This document shows positions 26,424-34,489 of a stretch of 64,000 bases of DNA, piece by piece. Below the pieces are notes generated by a model, which saw nothing but the letters and a program-made list of their open reading frames with translations, was not told the DNA's origin and did not search any database. Source of the DNA: JAHEJJ01 sp965212205 (GTDB lineage Bacteria; Bacteroidota; Bacteroidia; Flavobacteriales; Flavobacteriaceae); the NCBI GenBank assembly GCA_965212205.1, contig CBDBUX010000016.1, positions 62,001 to 126,000 on the forward strand, read 5' to 3'. Both the position numbers and the translations under genes were made by a program. Numbering within the stretch: the stretch's first letter is position 1; the number at the start of each line of letters is the position of its first letter.

Positions 26424-27881
26424 TTATAGTTTTTCTACTTCTGCTTTTTCGGCGGTAACTTTTAACCTCATTGCGAGCAGAGCAGCAATAATAAAGAACA
26501 CACCTCCAAAGAGTATGGCATTAATCGCACTATTGTTCAGTGTATATTTTATGATCGATCCAAAGCTGATGGTTTGCAGCAGCATGGGAATTACTATCAT
26601 CATATTCACAATTCCCATATAGACCCCACGGCGCTCTTCAGGAATCACTTTAGAAACCATGGCATAGGGAATACCCATCATGGCAGCCCAGCCAATACCA
26701 AACAAGACCATCGGTAGGAGCAGAAAGTATTGATCCTTAATAAAAGGCATGCTCAACAGTGCAATGCCTGTTAAAAGCAAACTAAGTACATACACCAATT
26801 TTGAACTGTATTTTCGTGCAAATGGCACAAGCGCTAGAGCTACCAGCATTGTAACCATATTATAGGTGCCATTCATCAAGCCGGTTTGTGCAAGCGCCTG
26901 TTCCGACAGCAGTTGTATATTTTGTGCAAAAGACATATCTGAAGTACTGATTTCAGCACCGCTTTTGCATGATTCCATGATGGTTTCGAACTTGTCAGTA
27001 TCGCTATTGCTGATTCCATATAAACTGCTACGCAGCATCGGGGTGATAAATTGCCAATAGACAAATAAGGCATACCACTGGAATAAATAAACCGCTGCGA
27101 GATTCCACATAAGCCTGGGCATATCTCCGATAGCGTGATAGATTTCCACCAGGGGCTCGAACGTTCTTTGAAGAAGGGATTTGCCTTCCTTTCGTTCTTT
27201 TATATATGCGAGCTCTTCATCGGAAGGGGGAATTTCGGGTGTTTTTATTACCGACCATAATATGGTGGTTATCGAAGCGATAGCCCCTAAAAAGAATGAA
27301 TAATATACCCATTTGGGAATCGCGGTGACCACTTCAGTTCCGGTCATGCATAATTCTCCCGCAACCGCCGGAACACTGAACCAATCCTGGAAAAGAAATA
27401 ATGAAAAGTTAGCGAGGGTAATCCCGGCCCCGACAAATAAACTTTGCATTTGAAAACCATAAGTCAATTGATTATCAGGGAGTTTGTCACCGATAAAGGC
27501 TCTATAGGGTTCCATTGCAGTATTATTGCAGGCATCTAATATCCAGAGCAAGCCAACCGCAAACCATAAATGGGGACTGAACGGAAATGCGAAAAGACAC
27601 AGACTGGCCCCTATGGCTCCAATTAGGAAAAATGGTTTTCTCCTTCCCCATTTCGGAGACCAGGTTTTATCGGATATTGCACCGATTAAGGGCTGTATCA
27701 ATAAGCCTGTGACAGGACCGGCCAGATTGAGTAACGGTAATTCTTCGTGATGGGCACCCAGGAAGGAAAAAATGGGATTAATCGCTGTTTGTTGCAGGCC
27801 AAAACTAAACTGGATTCCAAAAAATCCAACATTCATATTCCAGATCTGCCAAAAACTTAACTCGGGTTTCCTAATCTTCAT
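26424..27881 (-). CDS. MFS transporter of the sugar (SLC45-like/maltose) type
   Basis: A 485-residue, 12-helix transporter. The ATG at 27879-27881 gives MKIRKPELSFWQIWNMNVGF, the usual start for this group; an upstream ATG adds only 13 unlikely residues. Marker motifs are GPVTGLLIQPLIGAISDKTW and WGRRKPFFLIGAIGA, as in the sugar:proton symporters related to SLC45 that import maltose or sucrose in Bacteroidota. A long central cytoplasmic loop and a periplasmic loop near residues 300-330 are present. The usual maltose-locus partners (LacI regulator, GH65 phosphorylase, beta-phosphoglucomutase) are absent here. Two inverted repeats lie 70-120 bases upstream. Confidence 0.9.
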   Translation of the reverse strand: MKIRKPELSFWQIWNMNVGFFGIQFSFGLQQTAINPIFSFLGAHHEELPLLNLAGPVTGLLIQPLIGAISDKTWSPKWGRRKPFFLIGAIGASLCLFAFPFSPHLWFAVGLLWILDACNNTAMEPYRAFIGDKLPDNQLTYGFQMQSLFVGAGITLANFSLFLFQDWFSVPAVAGELCMTGTEVVTAIPKWVYYSFFLGAIASITTILWSVIKTPEIPPSDEELAYIKERKEGKSLLQRTFEPLVEIYHAIGDMPRLMWNLAAVYLFQWYALFVYWQFITPMLRSSLYGISNSDTDKFETIMESCKSGAEISTSDMSFAQNIQLLSEQALAQTGLMNGTYNMVTMLVALALVPFARKYSSKLVYVLSLLLTGIALLSMPFIKDQYFLLLPMVLFGIGWAAMMGIPYAMVSKVIPEERRGVYMGIVNMMIVIPMLLQTISFGSIIKYTLNNSAINAILFGGVFFIIAALLAMRLKVTAEKAEVEKL

Positions 27882-27950
27882 AGGATTCGTTTGGTTGTTT
27901 TGTTGGACATGAATCCACAAGTAAACATTTGGTTAGAAGACCATCAATAT

Positions 27951-28002
27951 AAAGTTTTATCCTCATTCTCAGGATAAACTTTATTAAAAAAATTGGCCAA
28001 TT
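27951..28002. repeat. Two inverted repeats upstream of the sugar MFS gene
   Basis: AAAGTTTTATCCT (27951-27963) and AGGATAAACTTT (27971-27982) pair over 12 positions with one bulged T; eight bases later is the palindrome AATTGGCCAATT (27991-28002). They lie between queG and the MFS gene. The first could be the queG terminator, although no T-run follows it on the minus strand; either could be an operator. Confidence 0.5.
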
Positions 28003-28034
28003 GGCTCACGAAAACGTTGTAGTTAATGGGGATA

Positions 28035-28955
28035 TTATTTAAGAAACTCTATGTTTCTTTTAAGTCCGGAGTATTTGGTTCGCTTCACCGCAGATTTTTG
28101 AAAGACCTTAGCAAAAACTTCTTTCGATATCTCATTCCACTCCTTTTTGCCCATCGACAACAAGGCCGGATGCGGATTAAAAAGAGGTTCCTGGTGTGCT
28201 TTTGAAAACCGGTTCCAGGGACAGACATCCTGACATACATCACATCCGAAGACCCAGTCATCGAATTTGCCCTTATATGAAGAAGGTATTTCATTCTTTA
28301 ATTCGATGGTGAAGTACGATATACATTTACTCCCATCTACCATATAGGGTTGAACGATGGCTTCGGTCGGGCAGGCATCAATGCATGCAGTACATTCTCC
28401 GCAATGATCGGTCACCGGAGGATCGGTCTCTAATTCCAGATCCAGTATAAGTTCTGCCAGAAAGTAAAAAGAACCGAGTTGTTGTGTAAGCAGGTTGCTG
28501 TGTTTTCCTATCCAGCCCAGACCGCTGCGGGCCGCCCATGCTTTTTCGAGTACTGGTGCCGAATCCACAAACGCGCGTCCATGTATTTCCCCGACCTCAT
28601 CTTGAAGGTTATGGAGGAATTCCTTAAGCTTGTCTTTAATCACAAAGTGATAATCTGTGCCATATGCATATTTGGAGATCTTGTAGGTGTCTTCGATCTG
28701 GTTTTCGGAGGGATAATAATTGTATAAAAGAGAGACTACCGATTTGGCGCCCGGCTGAAGTTTTCGCGGATCGAGACGTTTATCGAAATGGTTTTCCATA
28801 TACTGCATTTCTCCATGACTGCTATCCTTCAACCATTTCTCTAGTCTCGGGGCCTCCTCTTCAAGGAATTCAGCTTTGGAGATACCGCAGGACAAGAAGC
28901 CGAGGCGCTGAGCTTCGGCTTTTATATACTGGGTGTTTTTCTGAAGTTGATTCAT
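28035..28955 (-). CDS. queG: Epoxyqueuosine reductase
   Basis: A 306-residue cobalamin and iron-sulfur enzyme that reduces epoxyqueuosine to queuosine in tRNA. The ATG at 28953-28955 (MNQLQKNTQYIKAEAQRLGF) is preferred to one 14 codons upstream. Visible features are ARSGLGWIGKHSNLL, and two 4Fe-4S motifs, CGECTACIDACPTEA and CDVCQDVCPWN, near residues 180 and 240. The short, HEAT-repeat-free form ends at SGLKRNIEFLK, as in other Flavobacteriaceae. It is downstream of a DUF4242 gene with 54 bases between. Confidence 0.95.
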   Translation of the reverse strand: MNQLQKNTQYIKAEAQRLGFLSCGISKAEFLEEEAPRLEKWLKDSSHGEMQYMENHFDKRLDPRKLQPGAKSVVSLLYNYYPSENQIEDTYKISKYAYGTDYHFVIKDKLKEFLHNLQDEVGEIHGRAFVDSAPVLEKAWAARSGLGWIGKHSNLLTQQLGSFYFLAELILDLELETDPPVTDHCGECTACIDACPTEAIVQPYMVDGSKCISYFTIELKNEIPSSYKGKFDDWVFGCDVCQDVCPWNRFSKAHQEPLFNPHPALLSMGKKEWNEISKEVFAKVFQKSAVKRTKYSGLKRNIEFLK

Positions 28956-29009
28956 ATGATAGCCAACCAAACAAGACCGGAGGCCGCTAAGATACAACTT
29001 AAAGACAGC

Positions 29010-29411
29010 CTATTTGGCGGTGTCGGGATCTATCAATACGCCTATTTCAGTCACGTAGTTTGCTGGAAAACCACCTTTGCGGGCATGTTCCCTGATCATT
29101 TCCTCATTTTCAGCTTTATAGATACAGTATACCTTGTCGTTGGTAACATAACTATGTATCCATTGGATTTGTGGACCCATATCCTTTAAAACGGAACACG
29201 ACTTCTGCGAAATACCTCTGAGATCTTCAGCGCTGAGCTCGCCGGCACCTGGAATTTCCCTTTCGATCAAAAAAGTTTTTAATTCAGATTTTTCGGCTAT
29301 TTTTTCTTTCGCCATTTTCATGTAGATAACATCCTGACCCTGGGCCAAGACAGACGAAGAACCGATAAGAATAATAAAGAGAAGACTTAGTGTACGTTGT
29401 AATGTTTTCAT
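29010..29411 (-). CDS. Secreted DUF4242 (nickel-binding-like) protein
   Basis: A 133-residue protein with a signal peptide (MKTLQRTLSLLFIILIGSSS, cleavage near VLAQG) and a single DUF4242 domain (about 42-130): FLIEREIPGAGELSAEDL, IQWIHSYVTNDKVYCIYKAENEE and MIREHARKGGFPANYVTEI. DUF4242 includes the small ferredoxin-like nickel-binding protein SCO4226 of Streptomyces; a histidine in IHSYV and another in REHARKGG fit that type of site, but metal binding here is inference. The gene 5' to it on the same strand encodes another DUF4242 domain fused to a regulator, which suggests that both respond to the same ligand. Confidence 0.82.
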   Translation of the reverse strand: MKTLQRTLSLLFIILIGSSSVLAQGQDVIYMKMAKEKIAEKSELKTFLIEREIPGAGELSAEDLRGISQKSCSVLKDMGPQIQWIHSYVTNDKVYCIYKAENEEMIREHARKGGFPANYVTEIGVLIDPDTAK

Positions 29412-29436
29412 AATACCGGATTTTAAGTTTATTAAG

Positions 29437-29444
29437 CAAACCTA
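29437..29444 (-). promoter_or_regulatory. Candidate -7 box for the secreted DUF4242 gene
   Basis: Minus-strand TAGGTTTG, fitting TAnnTTTG, 26 bases before the ATG at 29411. No TTG at -33 is evident, so support is partial. Confidence 0.4.
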
Positions 29445-29506
29445 GTATCATAAAAAGCATATGGCTGCTTCGTATGGATCAACAACTATCAAATTTGAAT
29501 CAGGAA

Positions 29507-30601
29507 TCAGAGCTCTTTCGCATATACCAGAGGTTGTACCCCGTATCGTTGCTGAAAGCATTTCGTGAAATAAGACGGACTGTTAAATCCACAGTCGAAT
29601 GTGGTTTGTGCAATATTCCGATCGGTTTTTAGCAAATGAAGCGCCTGGCCTAAGCGGTAATCTCGTAATAATTCATTGGGCGACATACCGGTAAGCTCGG
29701 TACTCTTCCTATAGAGCTTAGATTTGCTCATCGACATCTGATCACAGAAATCCATTACACCAAATTGTGGATCCTGCCAGTTTTTAGCCAATGTCTCCAT
29801 CAATAGCTGAAGGAAATTTTCTTCGGTAGGAGAGATATAAATAAATGAATCGCTTAACCGATCGTTTCTATCTGCTTTGTAGATCTCCCGGATGATCGAA
29901 GCCACAACAAGCTGGTTTTCTTTGCCAATGCCGCAGAGATATCGGGCCATTTGCACGGTATCGCCAAACAACTCCTTACTCTTGTTCACAGGCATTCCGG
30001 CATTGAGCCCTATGCGCAGATCGATCAGTTCCCCGGCAATATGCAAATCTTTCATAACCGCAAAACAACAATCAACGGCCTGGTTCACCGACACAAAGGA
30101 GGCCACAAATCCGCCTCCTTTCAATTCCACTTCACTCCCTTGATGTACGCTCAATTGTTTTCTCATAATCTCGTGGTAGAGCGCGATAAGTCTGCTGGCT
30201 TTATCACTTCCTAAACTATGCTTTAACAGACTTTCAGCTGTTGTAGTACTTACCAGTATGATTCGGAATGCGGGGTCATTAAATATTTTTAGCTCAGGGG
30301 TTAAACCGTCGGATATGTCATTTGGATCTGCTATCCTGCCCAAAAAAGCTTCTACAACCTTGCTGTTTACCTGGATGATCTCATGAGGCATTAGTCCATG
30401 GGCACGATCATGCATTTTTTTAACAGATTCGATATCCGGCGCGTCGATCAGGCAAAAGGCACTTCCCCGGTCTTCATCTACCCAATAGGTCATGCAGCGG
30501 CAACCGAATTCCTCCTGTATTTTAAGATCTTCACGATGCGCTTCGGCCGCATGTTTAGCTTCTATTCCCGGGACAATATGTCTATCCATGTAAATCGGCA
30601 T
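29507..30601 (-). CDS. DUF4242 - degenerate nucleotide-cyclase domain - AraC regulator
   Basis: A 364-residue cytoplasmic protein with three parts. Residues 1-85 are DUF4242-like (MPIYMDRHIVPGIEAKHAAE ... CRCMTYWVDEDRGSAFCLIDAPD ... MHDRAHGLMPHEIIQV). Residues 112-240 follow the class III cyclase fold closely (LYHEIMRKQLSVHQG, KGGGFVASF, LRIGLNAGMPV, LFGDTVQMARYL, NQLVVAS). Residues 265-362 are an AraC DNA-binding domain (FCDQMSMSKSKLYRKSTELTG, then TTFDCGFNSPSYFTKCFQQRYG). The cyclase-like domain lacks the metal aspartates: Ser118 stands where FxD is expected, and Gly163 where GDG has Asp, so it should be inactive and may act as a dimer or ligand domain. A perfect inverted repeat lies upstream at 30634-30668. 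Domain assignments are by eye; the ligand is unknown. Confidence 0.85.
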   Translation of the reverse strand: MPIYMDRHIVPGIEAKHAAEAHREDLKIQEEFGCRCMTYWVDEDRGSAFCLIDAPDIESVKKMHDRAHGLMPHEIIQVNSKVVEAFLGRIADPNDISDGLTPELKIFNDPAFRIILVSTTTAESLLKHSLGSDKASRLIALYHEIMRKQLSVHQGSEVELKGGGFVASFVSVNQAVDCCFAVMKDLHIAGELIDLRIGLNAGMPVNKSKELFGDTVQMARYLCGIGKENQLVVASIIREIYKADRNDRLSDSFIYISPTEENFLQLLMETLAKNWQDPQFGVMDFCDQMSMSKSKLYRKSTELTGMSPNELLRDYRLGQALHLLKTDRNIAQTTFDCGFNSPSYFTKCFQQRYGVQPLVYAKEL

Positions 30602-30633
30602 GATTCAAGCTGTGATTTTCAACAAATGGTTTA

Positions 30634-30668
30634 TTTAATTTAGGGGGTCGTCATATACCTAAATTAAA
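30634..30668. repeat. Perfect 11-bp inverted repeat upstream of the AraC fusion gene
   Basis: TTTAATTTAGG (30634-30644), 13-base spacer, CCTAAATTAAA (30658-30668). It ends 33 bases before the ATG of the AraC-type gene. No T-run follows and no gene ends here, so an operator is more likely than a terminator. Confidence 0.6.
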
Positions 30669-30745
30669 GCATGTCAGCGTTTTTAAAATATAAAAAATAG
30701 CTCAATAATTGGTAAAAATAGATCAGGAGATGGTGGGCATAGCGT

Positions 30746-30783
30746 AAAAAAAAATCGCTTAAACACCGGTCTAAGCGATTTTT
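30746..30783 (-). terminator. Rho-independent terminator of the gene at 30809-31324
   Basis: A perfect 12-base inverted repeat, AAAAATCGCTTA (30750-30761) / TAAGCGATTTTT (30772-30783), with a 10-base loop. On the minus strand a run of nine T follows (A run 30746-30754). It is 26 bases past the stop codon. Confidence 0.9.
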
Positions 30784-30808
30784 CAGGGATCAAGAAGTAC
30801 CCTTTTCT

Positions 30809-31324
30809 CTAACGTGTGGCTTTCCATATCACTTTAAGGTTCTTTGATTTTTCGCCTTTTGAAATTTGAAAAAGATAGATTTTTTTAACGCCCTTATTGT
30901 GAAAGTAGGTTACCCTGTAGGTGTTCTCACTTATGGTCCAATCTGGATACACCTGGAATACCGTATTTCGTATTGGCCCGGGAACGACAACATTTGCAAA
31001 TTTTTCTACCGAAGATAATATCTTTCCCTGATCGTCATAGGTAGCTACGATACGCCCTTTGCTATTGGAAAAGAAAACCTCGTAGGCCTTATCTATTTTG
31101 TTATAAATAGGCGATTCCAATAAATCGAAACTGGCGGCTTTCCTCTCCAACCCTTTAACGGTCACAGGAGTGTTTTTGTCCTGGACCATGGCCAGGTAAT
31201 CGAAATTCGGTGAGGTAACGGTTACCTCTTCAAGAACAACCTCACCCACTTCTCTCTGGGGTTGTTGTGAATAGACCAGGCTGGCGAAACCCAAGAATAA
31301 CAAGCCAAATACCCATTTTCTCAT
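30809..31324 (-). CDS. Secreted protein of unknown function, possibly PepSY-like
   Basis: A 171-residue protein. The ATG at 31322-31324 gives a clean signal peptide (MRKWVFGLLFLGFASLVYSQ), whereas the longer frame from 31390 would bury it. After a short linker with EVVLEEVTVTSPNFDY, the domain has repeated strand-helix units such as KAYEVFFSNSKGRIVATYDD, GKILSSVEKFANV and TYRVTYFHNKGVKKIYLF, which recall PepSY/BLIP-like folds; this is a weak call. It stands alone, between a membrane AraC regulator upstream and a terminator downstream. I do not recognise a named family. Confidence 0.75.
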   Translation of the reverse strand: MRKWVFGLLFLGFASLVYSQQPQREVGEVVLEEVTVTSPNFDYLAMVQDKNTPVTVKGLERKAASFDLLESPIYNKIDKAYEVFFSNSKGRIVATYDDQGKILSSVEKFANVVVPGPIRNTVFQVYPDWTISENTYRVTYFHNKGVKKIYLFQISKGEKSKNLKVIWKATR

Positions 31325-31475
31325 GACATAAATTTTTAGGTTAAACATTCCTTTATATTGATCAAAACATAAGTTCAGGAATAAAATCATATCAAACCAA
31401 ACAGCTATGATGAGGATTATTCAAAGTTTTTTTATAATCCTTTCAAAATTGTTGAAGAAAGTGAGTATAGATGAC

Positions 31476-33440
31476 CTAATGATGTGGATTTGCGGGCATG
31501 GGGAATCCCACCTTATCATATATTTCCAGATATCTGGGGTCATCCCGAAGATGGATCAGCATTGGCTCTTCCCGAAGCCAGATCAATTCACACTCATGTC
31601 TGTCGAAGGACTTTTCTAACCAATCTAAAGCGAGTTCATTCTGTTGGGTAGCACTATAATACATGGCAATAAACCAAGCCGGACTACCAGACATACCTTC
31701 ATTAAATCGAGACTCTAACTCAGACAAAGCCTGAGCGGCCAGTTGATCGTCACCTTCGCGATGGGCATGAACCCCCATAAGCCAAAGCACAATAGGCGGC
31801 CGGTCTGTGAATTGAGCGATTAGATTATCTAAGAGTGCTTTGGAAGACTCATAGTTCTCCAGATAATAATGAAATTTAGAGGCAGATCGTAGATATATGA
31901 TATGGTCAGCATAAAGTTTATCCGAGCTGCTGAGAAGATCTGAAGCCTCTCGTTTTCGATCTAAAAAATATAAGGCCTGAGCTTTAAAAAGATGATAATT
32001 CATACTATGAGGATGCTCTTTATAAAAATGTTCCACCACATCCAATGCCTCGCCATGCCTGCCCGATTGAATCCTGTAGATTATTCCAACGTTGCTTGCT
32101 GTTCGAAAGTTCATTTCCATGGTTTCGAAATCCCAATCGTATATATATAATCCGTCGGTCAGGGCACTTTTTACCCTCAGATTGGTGCTATCGATCTTTT
32201 TGGCCCTCATCAGCAAGTCTTTCGCTTTTTGCCAGGCTTCTTTTTCCGTATATATACCCCAACTTGCTCCACTAAAAAGATACTGGTATGCCAGATCCAC
32301 GTAGGGCTCTATGAAGTTCGAATCCAGTTCTATGGCCTTTAAGAAGAAGGGCAGCGCATTCTCCATACCTGCTTTGGTATATTTTAGTGATTGAAATCTC
32401 GCCTTTAACCAATAATTGTAAGCTTCCCTGTTTTTGGTGGGAATCTTATTCAACGCTGCCTTTTCTTCATCTATTATGGACACATTCATCCGATCTGCAA
32501 TATGTTCCACCACATTCGCCTGGATCTGGAAAACATCATCCCCAGACCAGGTATCGCTGTATTCTTCCGACCAGGAATGGGTATTGGCCTGGCCATCGAT
32601 CAATTGCAGTTTTATTTTTATCAAATCGCCCGACAACTGAATACTTCCCTGAAGAATATGTGTTACCCCAAGTTCATCGGCAATGGTTATAGCGTTCTTC
32701 TCTGAGTTTTTGTACGCTAAAACAGAAGTAAATGGAATCACACGGGAAATAGATCTGAATTCGGTTAGTCTTGTAATTACCGCATCGGTCATTCCATCAC
32801 CGATATATTCAAGATTGGGATCACCGCTCCAGTTTTTTAACGGTAACACTGCGATGGATTTCTCTACTGACAAGTATTCCGTTTGAGCAGCAGCCTCTGA
32901 GTTATCAGTCCTGATATAATACGAAGTACTTAGTACGGCAATGAGTAACAGCGTCAGGATCAGGCCAATGATCCATCTGCTGTTCAGAGGACGTTGTTTG
33001 TGTTTAATATGGGACCTATCACGATCTTTCTCTCTGTGTTGCTGATGGATCGTTTTCGCCTTGCCCGGCGTACAACCATAATAATCTTTAAAGCATGAGT
33101 TAAAATAAGTTGGACTGGAAAATCCAACTCTATATGCTATTTCGGCTACGGTTAGGTCCTGGATTTTTAACAACCCAATAGCTTTTTGGAGTCTGAATTC
33201 CCGGATGAACTGGCTGGTAGAATTCCCATTATAAGCGTGTACCTTCCGATGCAGGTTAGAACGACTCACATGAGCTGCCATGGCAAGATCACTTACCCCA
33301 AAGTGCTCATTCTCGAGGTTCTCCTCGAGAATTTTATGCAGGCTTTGGATAAATTTCCGATCTGATTTTTTACCAACTTGCAACATTTCACGAACATTAC
33401 CATATCCCCTATAGTCCGGAACACGACTAAACAAGATCAA
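31476..33440 (-). CDS. Membrane-bound AraC regulator with FlgO/TolB-like and TPR domains
   Basis: A 654-residue one-component regulator. Residues 28-130 are an AraC DNA-binding domain (FGVSDLAMAAHVSRSNLHRK, then VAEIAYRVGFSSPTYFNSCF). A basic linker follows, then one membrane helix (about 155-176). Residues 194-320 are a FlgO/TolB-N-like domain (SIAVLPLKNWSGDPNLEYIG, DELGVTHILQGSIQLSGDLI), and the rest is a series of TPR-like helices (for example ALPFFLKAIELDSNFIEPYV and AKKIDSTNLRVKSAL). The layout is that of CadC-type sensors, but with an AraC head instead of an OmpR winged helix and in the same N-in order. A later start at 33386 (MLQVGKKSDRKF) is possible. Signal and targets are unknown. 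Confidence 0.88.
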   Translation of the reverse strand: MILFSRVPDYRGYGNVREMLQVGKKSDRKFIQSLHKILEENLENEHFGVSDLAMAAHVSRSNLHRKVHAYNGNSTSQFIREFRLQKAIGLLKIQDLTVAEIAYRVGFSSPTYFNSCFKDYYGCTPGKAKTIHQQHREKDRDRSHIKHKQRPLNSRWIIGLILTLLLIAVLSTSYYIRTDNSEAAAQTEYLSVEKSIAVLPLKNWSGDPNLEYIGDGMTDAVITRLTEFRSISRVIPFTSVLAYKNSEKNAITIADELGVTHILQGSIQLSGDLIKIKLQLIDGQANTHSWSEEYSDTWSGDDVFQIQANVVEHIADRMNVSIIDEEKAALNKIPTKNREAYNYWLKARFQSLKYTKAGMENALPFFLKAIELDSNFIEPYVDLAYQYLFSGASWGIYTEKEAWQKAKDLLMRAKKIDSTNLRVKSALTDGLYIYDWDFETMEMNFRTASNVGIIYRIQSGRHGEALDVVEHFYKEHPHSMNYHLFKAQALYFLDRKREASDLLSSSDKLYADHIIYLRSASKFHYYLENYESSKALLDNLIAQFTDRPPIVLWLMGVHAHREGDDQLAAQALSELESRFNEGMSGSPAWFIAMYYSATQQNELALDWLEKSFDRHECELIWLREEPMLIHLRDDPRYLEIYDKVGFPMPANPHH

Positions 33441-33497
33441 GTATTTTCCTACTAATTAGTGATTTTAAGGCTATTAGACAATGACCGCGATCAGATC

Positions 33498-33528
33498 AAA
33501 AAAAAACCGGGGCTAATACCCCGGTTTT
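33498..33528 (-). terminator. Rho-independent terminator of the lipoprotein gene
   Basis: A perfect 10-base inverted repeat, AAAACCGGGG (33503-33512) / CCCCGGTTTT (33519-33528), with a 6-base loop; nine T follow on the minus strand (A run 33498-33506). It is 19 bases past the stop of the gene at 33547-34245. Confidence 0.9.
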
Positions 33529-33546
33529 GTTTACTATGGTTTCAAA

Positions 33547-34245
33547 TTATTCTACCCTATGCACCGACGCATAAATATCTCCGCACTCCCCTACTTCATC
33601 AGGAATTTCCGAAAATGGCGGGAACCCATAGGGGAAAGTTGTCGGACAACCTCCCAGGTACGATCCTATTTGTTCGTTTACAATACCCGGAACGGCAGGG
33701 CCGTGACTTCTTAAAACGCCATGTACTTCGGCTTTCTCAGCATCTAACAAACCGCCATATAGCGGTAGTCCAAATAAAGGATTGATCGATCCAGAGGCTT
33801 CATTCTCGTTTAAATGAGCTCCAAAATTTCCCTTTCCGCTATTGCCAACCACATGACCAGTCGCATACAACAACTCTACTTCAATCAGGTTGAAATCCGG
33901 ATTTGACACAAAATCGGCGTCTGTGCACTCTCCAGGAACTAAACAATATTCGGGATTGTTCCAAACTACCCACCATACCGTATAGGCATGACCAGGAATT
34001 AACCCGGTTGCCTTATAGTTAATGGTAATCCCGCTACTATTCCGATGCAAGGTAGAAGTGCCGGCATCTACTCCGTTAACCACATCGAAAATTTGAACGG
34101 TTTGTTTACTAGAACCTTTAACAGCATATGCACTGTTTTCGTCTAGGGTAGCATCAATCTGATTATCTCGTGATTCAGATTCTGAATCACATGAAATAAC
34201 AGCAAAGGTCATACTGGCTAAAAATAGCATGAAAAACTTTTTCAT
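33547..34245 (-). CDS. Putative lipoprotein of unknown function
   Basis: A 232-residue protein with a lipoprotein signal: MKKFFMLFLASMTFAVISC, lipobox cysteine at 19, followed by an acidic DSESESRDN stretch. The body has a beta-rich appearance (TVQIFDVVNGVDAGTSTLHR, INYKATGLIPGHAYTVWWVV) with HxxxVWW and two possible disulfides (C-x4-C near residue 103 and CGD near the end), and resembles superoxide-dismutase/CHRD-like extracellular beta domains only loosely. It has its own terminator. The 244 bases upstream (34246-34489) show no TAnnTTTG box or other recognisable element. Function unknown. Confidence 0.8.
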   Translation of the reverse strand: MKKFFMLFLASMTFAVISCDSESESRDNQIDATLDENSAYAVKGSSKQTVQIFDVVNGVDAGTSTLHRNSSGITINYKATGLIPGHAYTVWWVVWNNPEYCLVPGECTDADFVSNPDFNLIEVELLYATGHVVGNSGKGNFGAHLNENEASGSINPLFGLPLYGGLLDAEKAEVHGVLRSHGPAVPGIVNEQIGSYLGGCPTTFPYGFPPFSEIPDEVGECGDIYASVHRVE

Positions 34246-34489
34246 CGTAAATGGTTTACTAATTAGTTGACTGGGTTATCAAGAAACACCCGTTGCTTCA
34301 GGTATTGTCCCTTAATTTAGTGAGGACAAGAGGTCGAACGAAGTCCCGTTCCAACGTTTTATTAATCAAGGGGGGGATTTTTGAAAGTGCTACGAATTCA
34401 ATTTTGTCTGAAAACTGATATTAGTAATATACGAAAATTCTTGATAATACCGCTTATCTTGCTGAATTATAACTCTTTATAAATATTCG

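Noticed and set aside
31413..31441. AGGATTAT / ATAATCCT inverted repeat with a 13-base spacer
   Set aside because: It is AT-rich, short and lacks a T-run on either side; it may be chance, although its spacer equals that of the repeat at 30634-30668.
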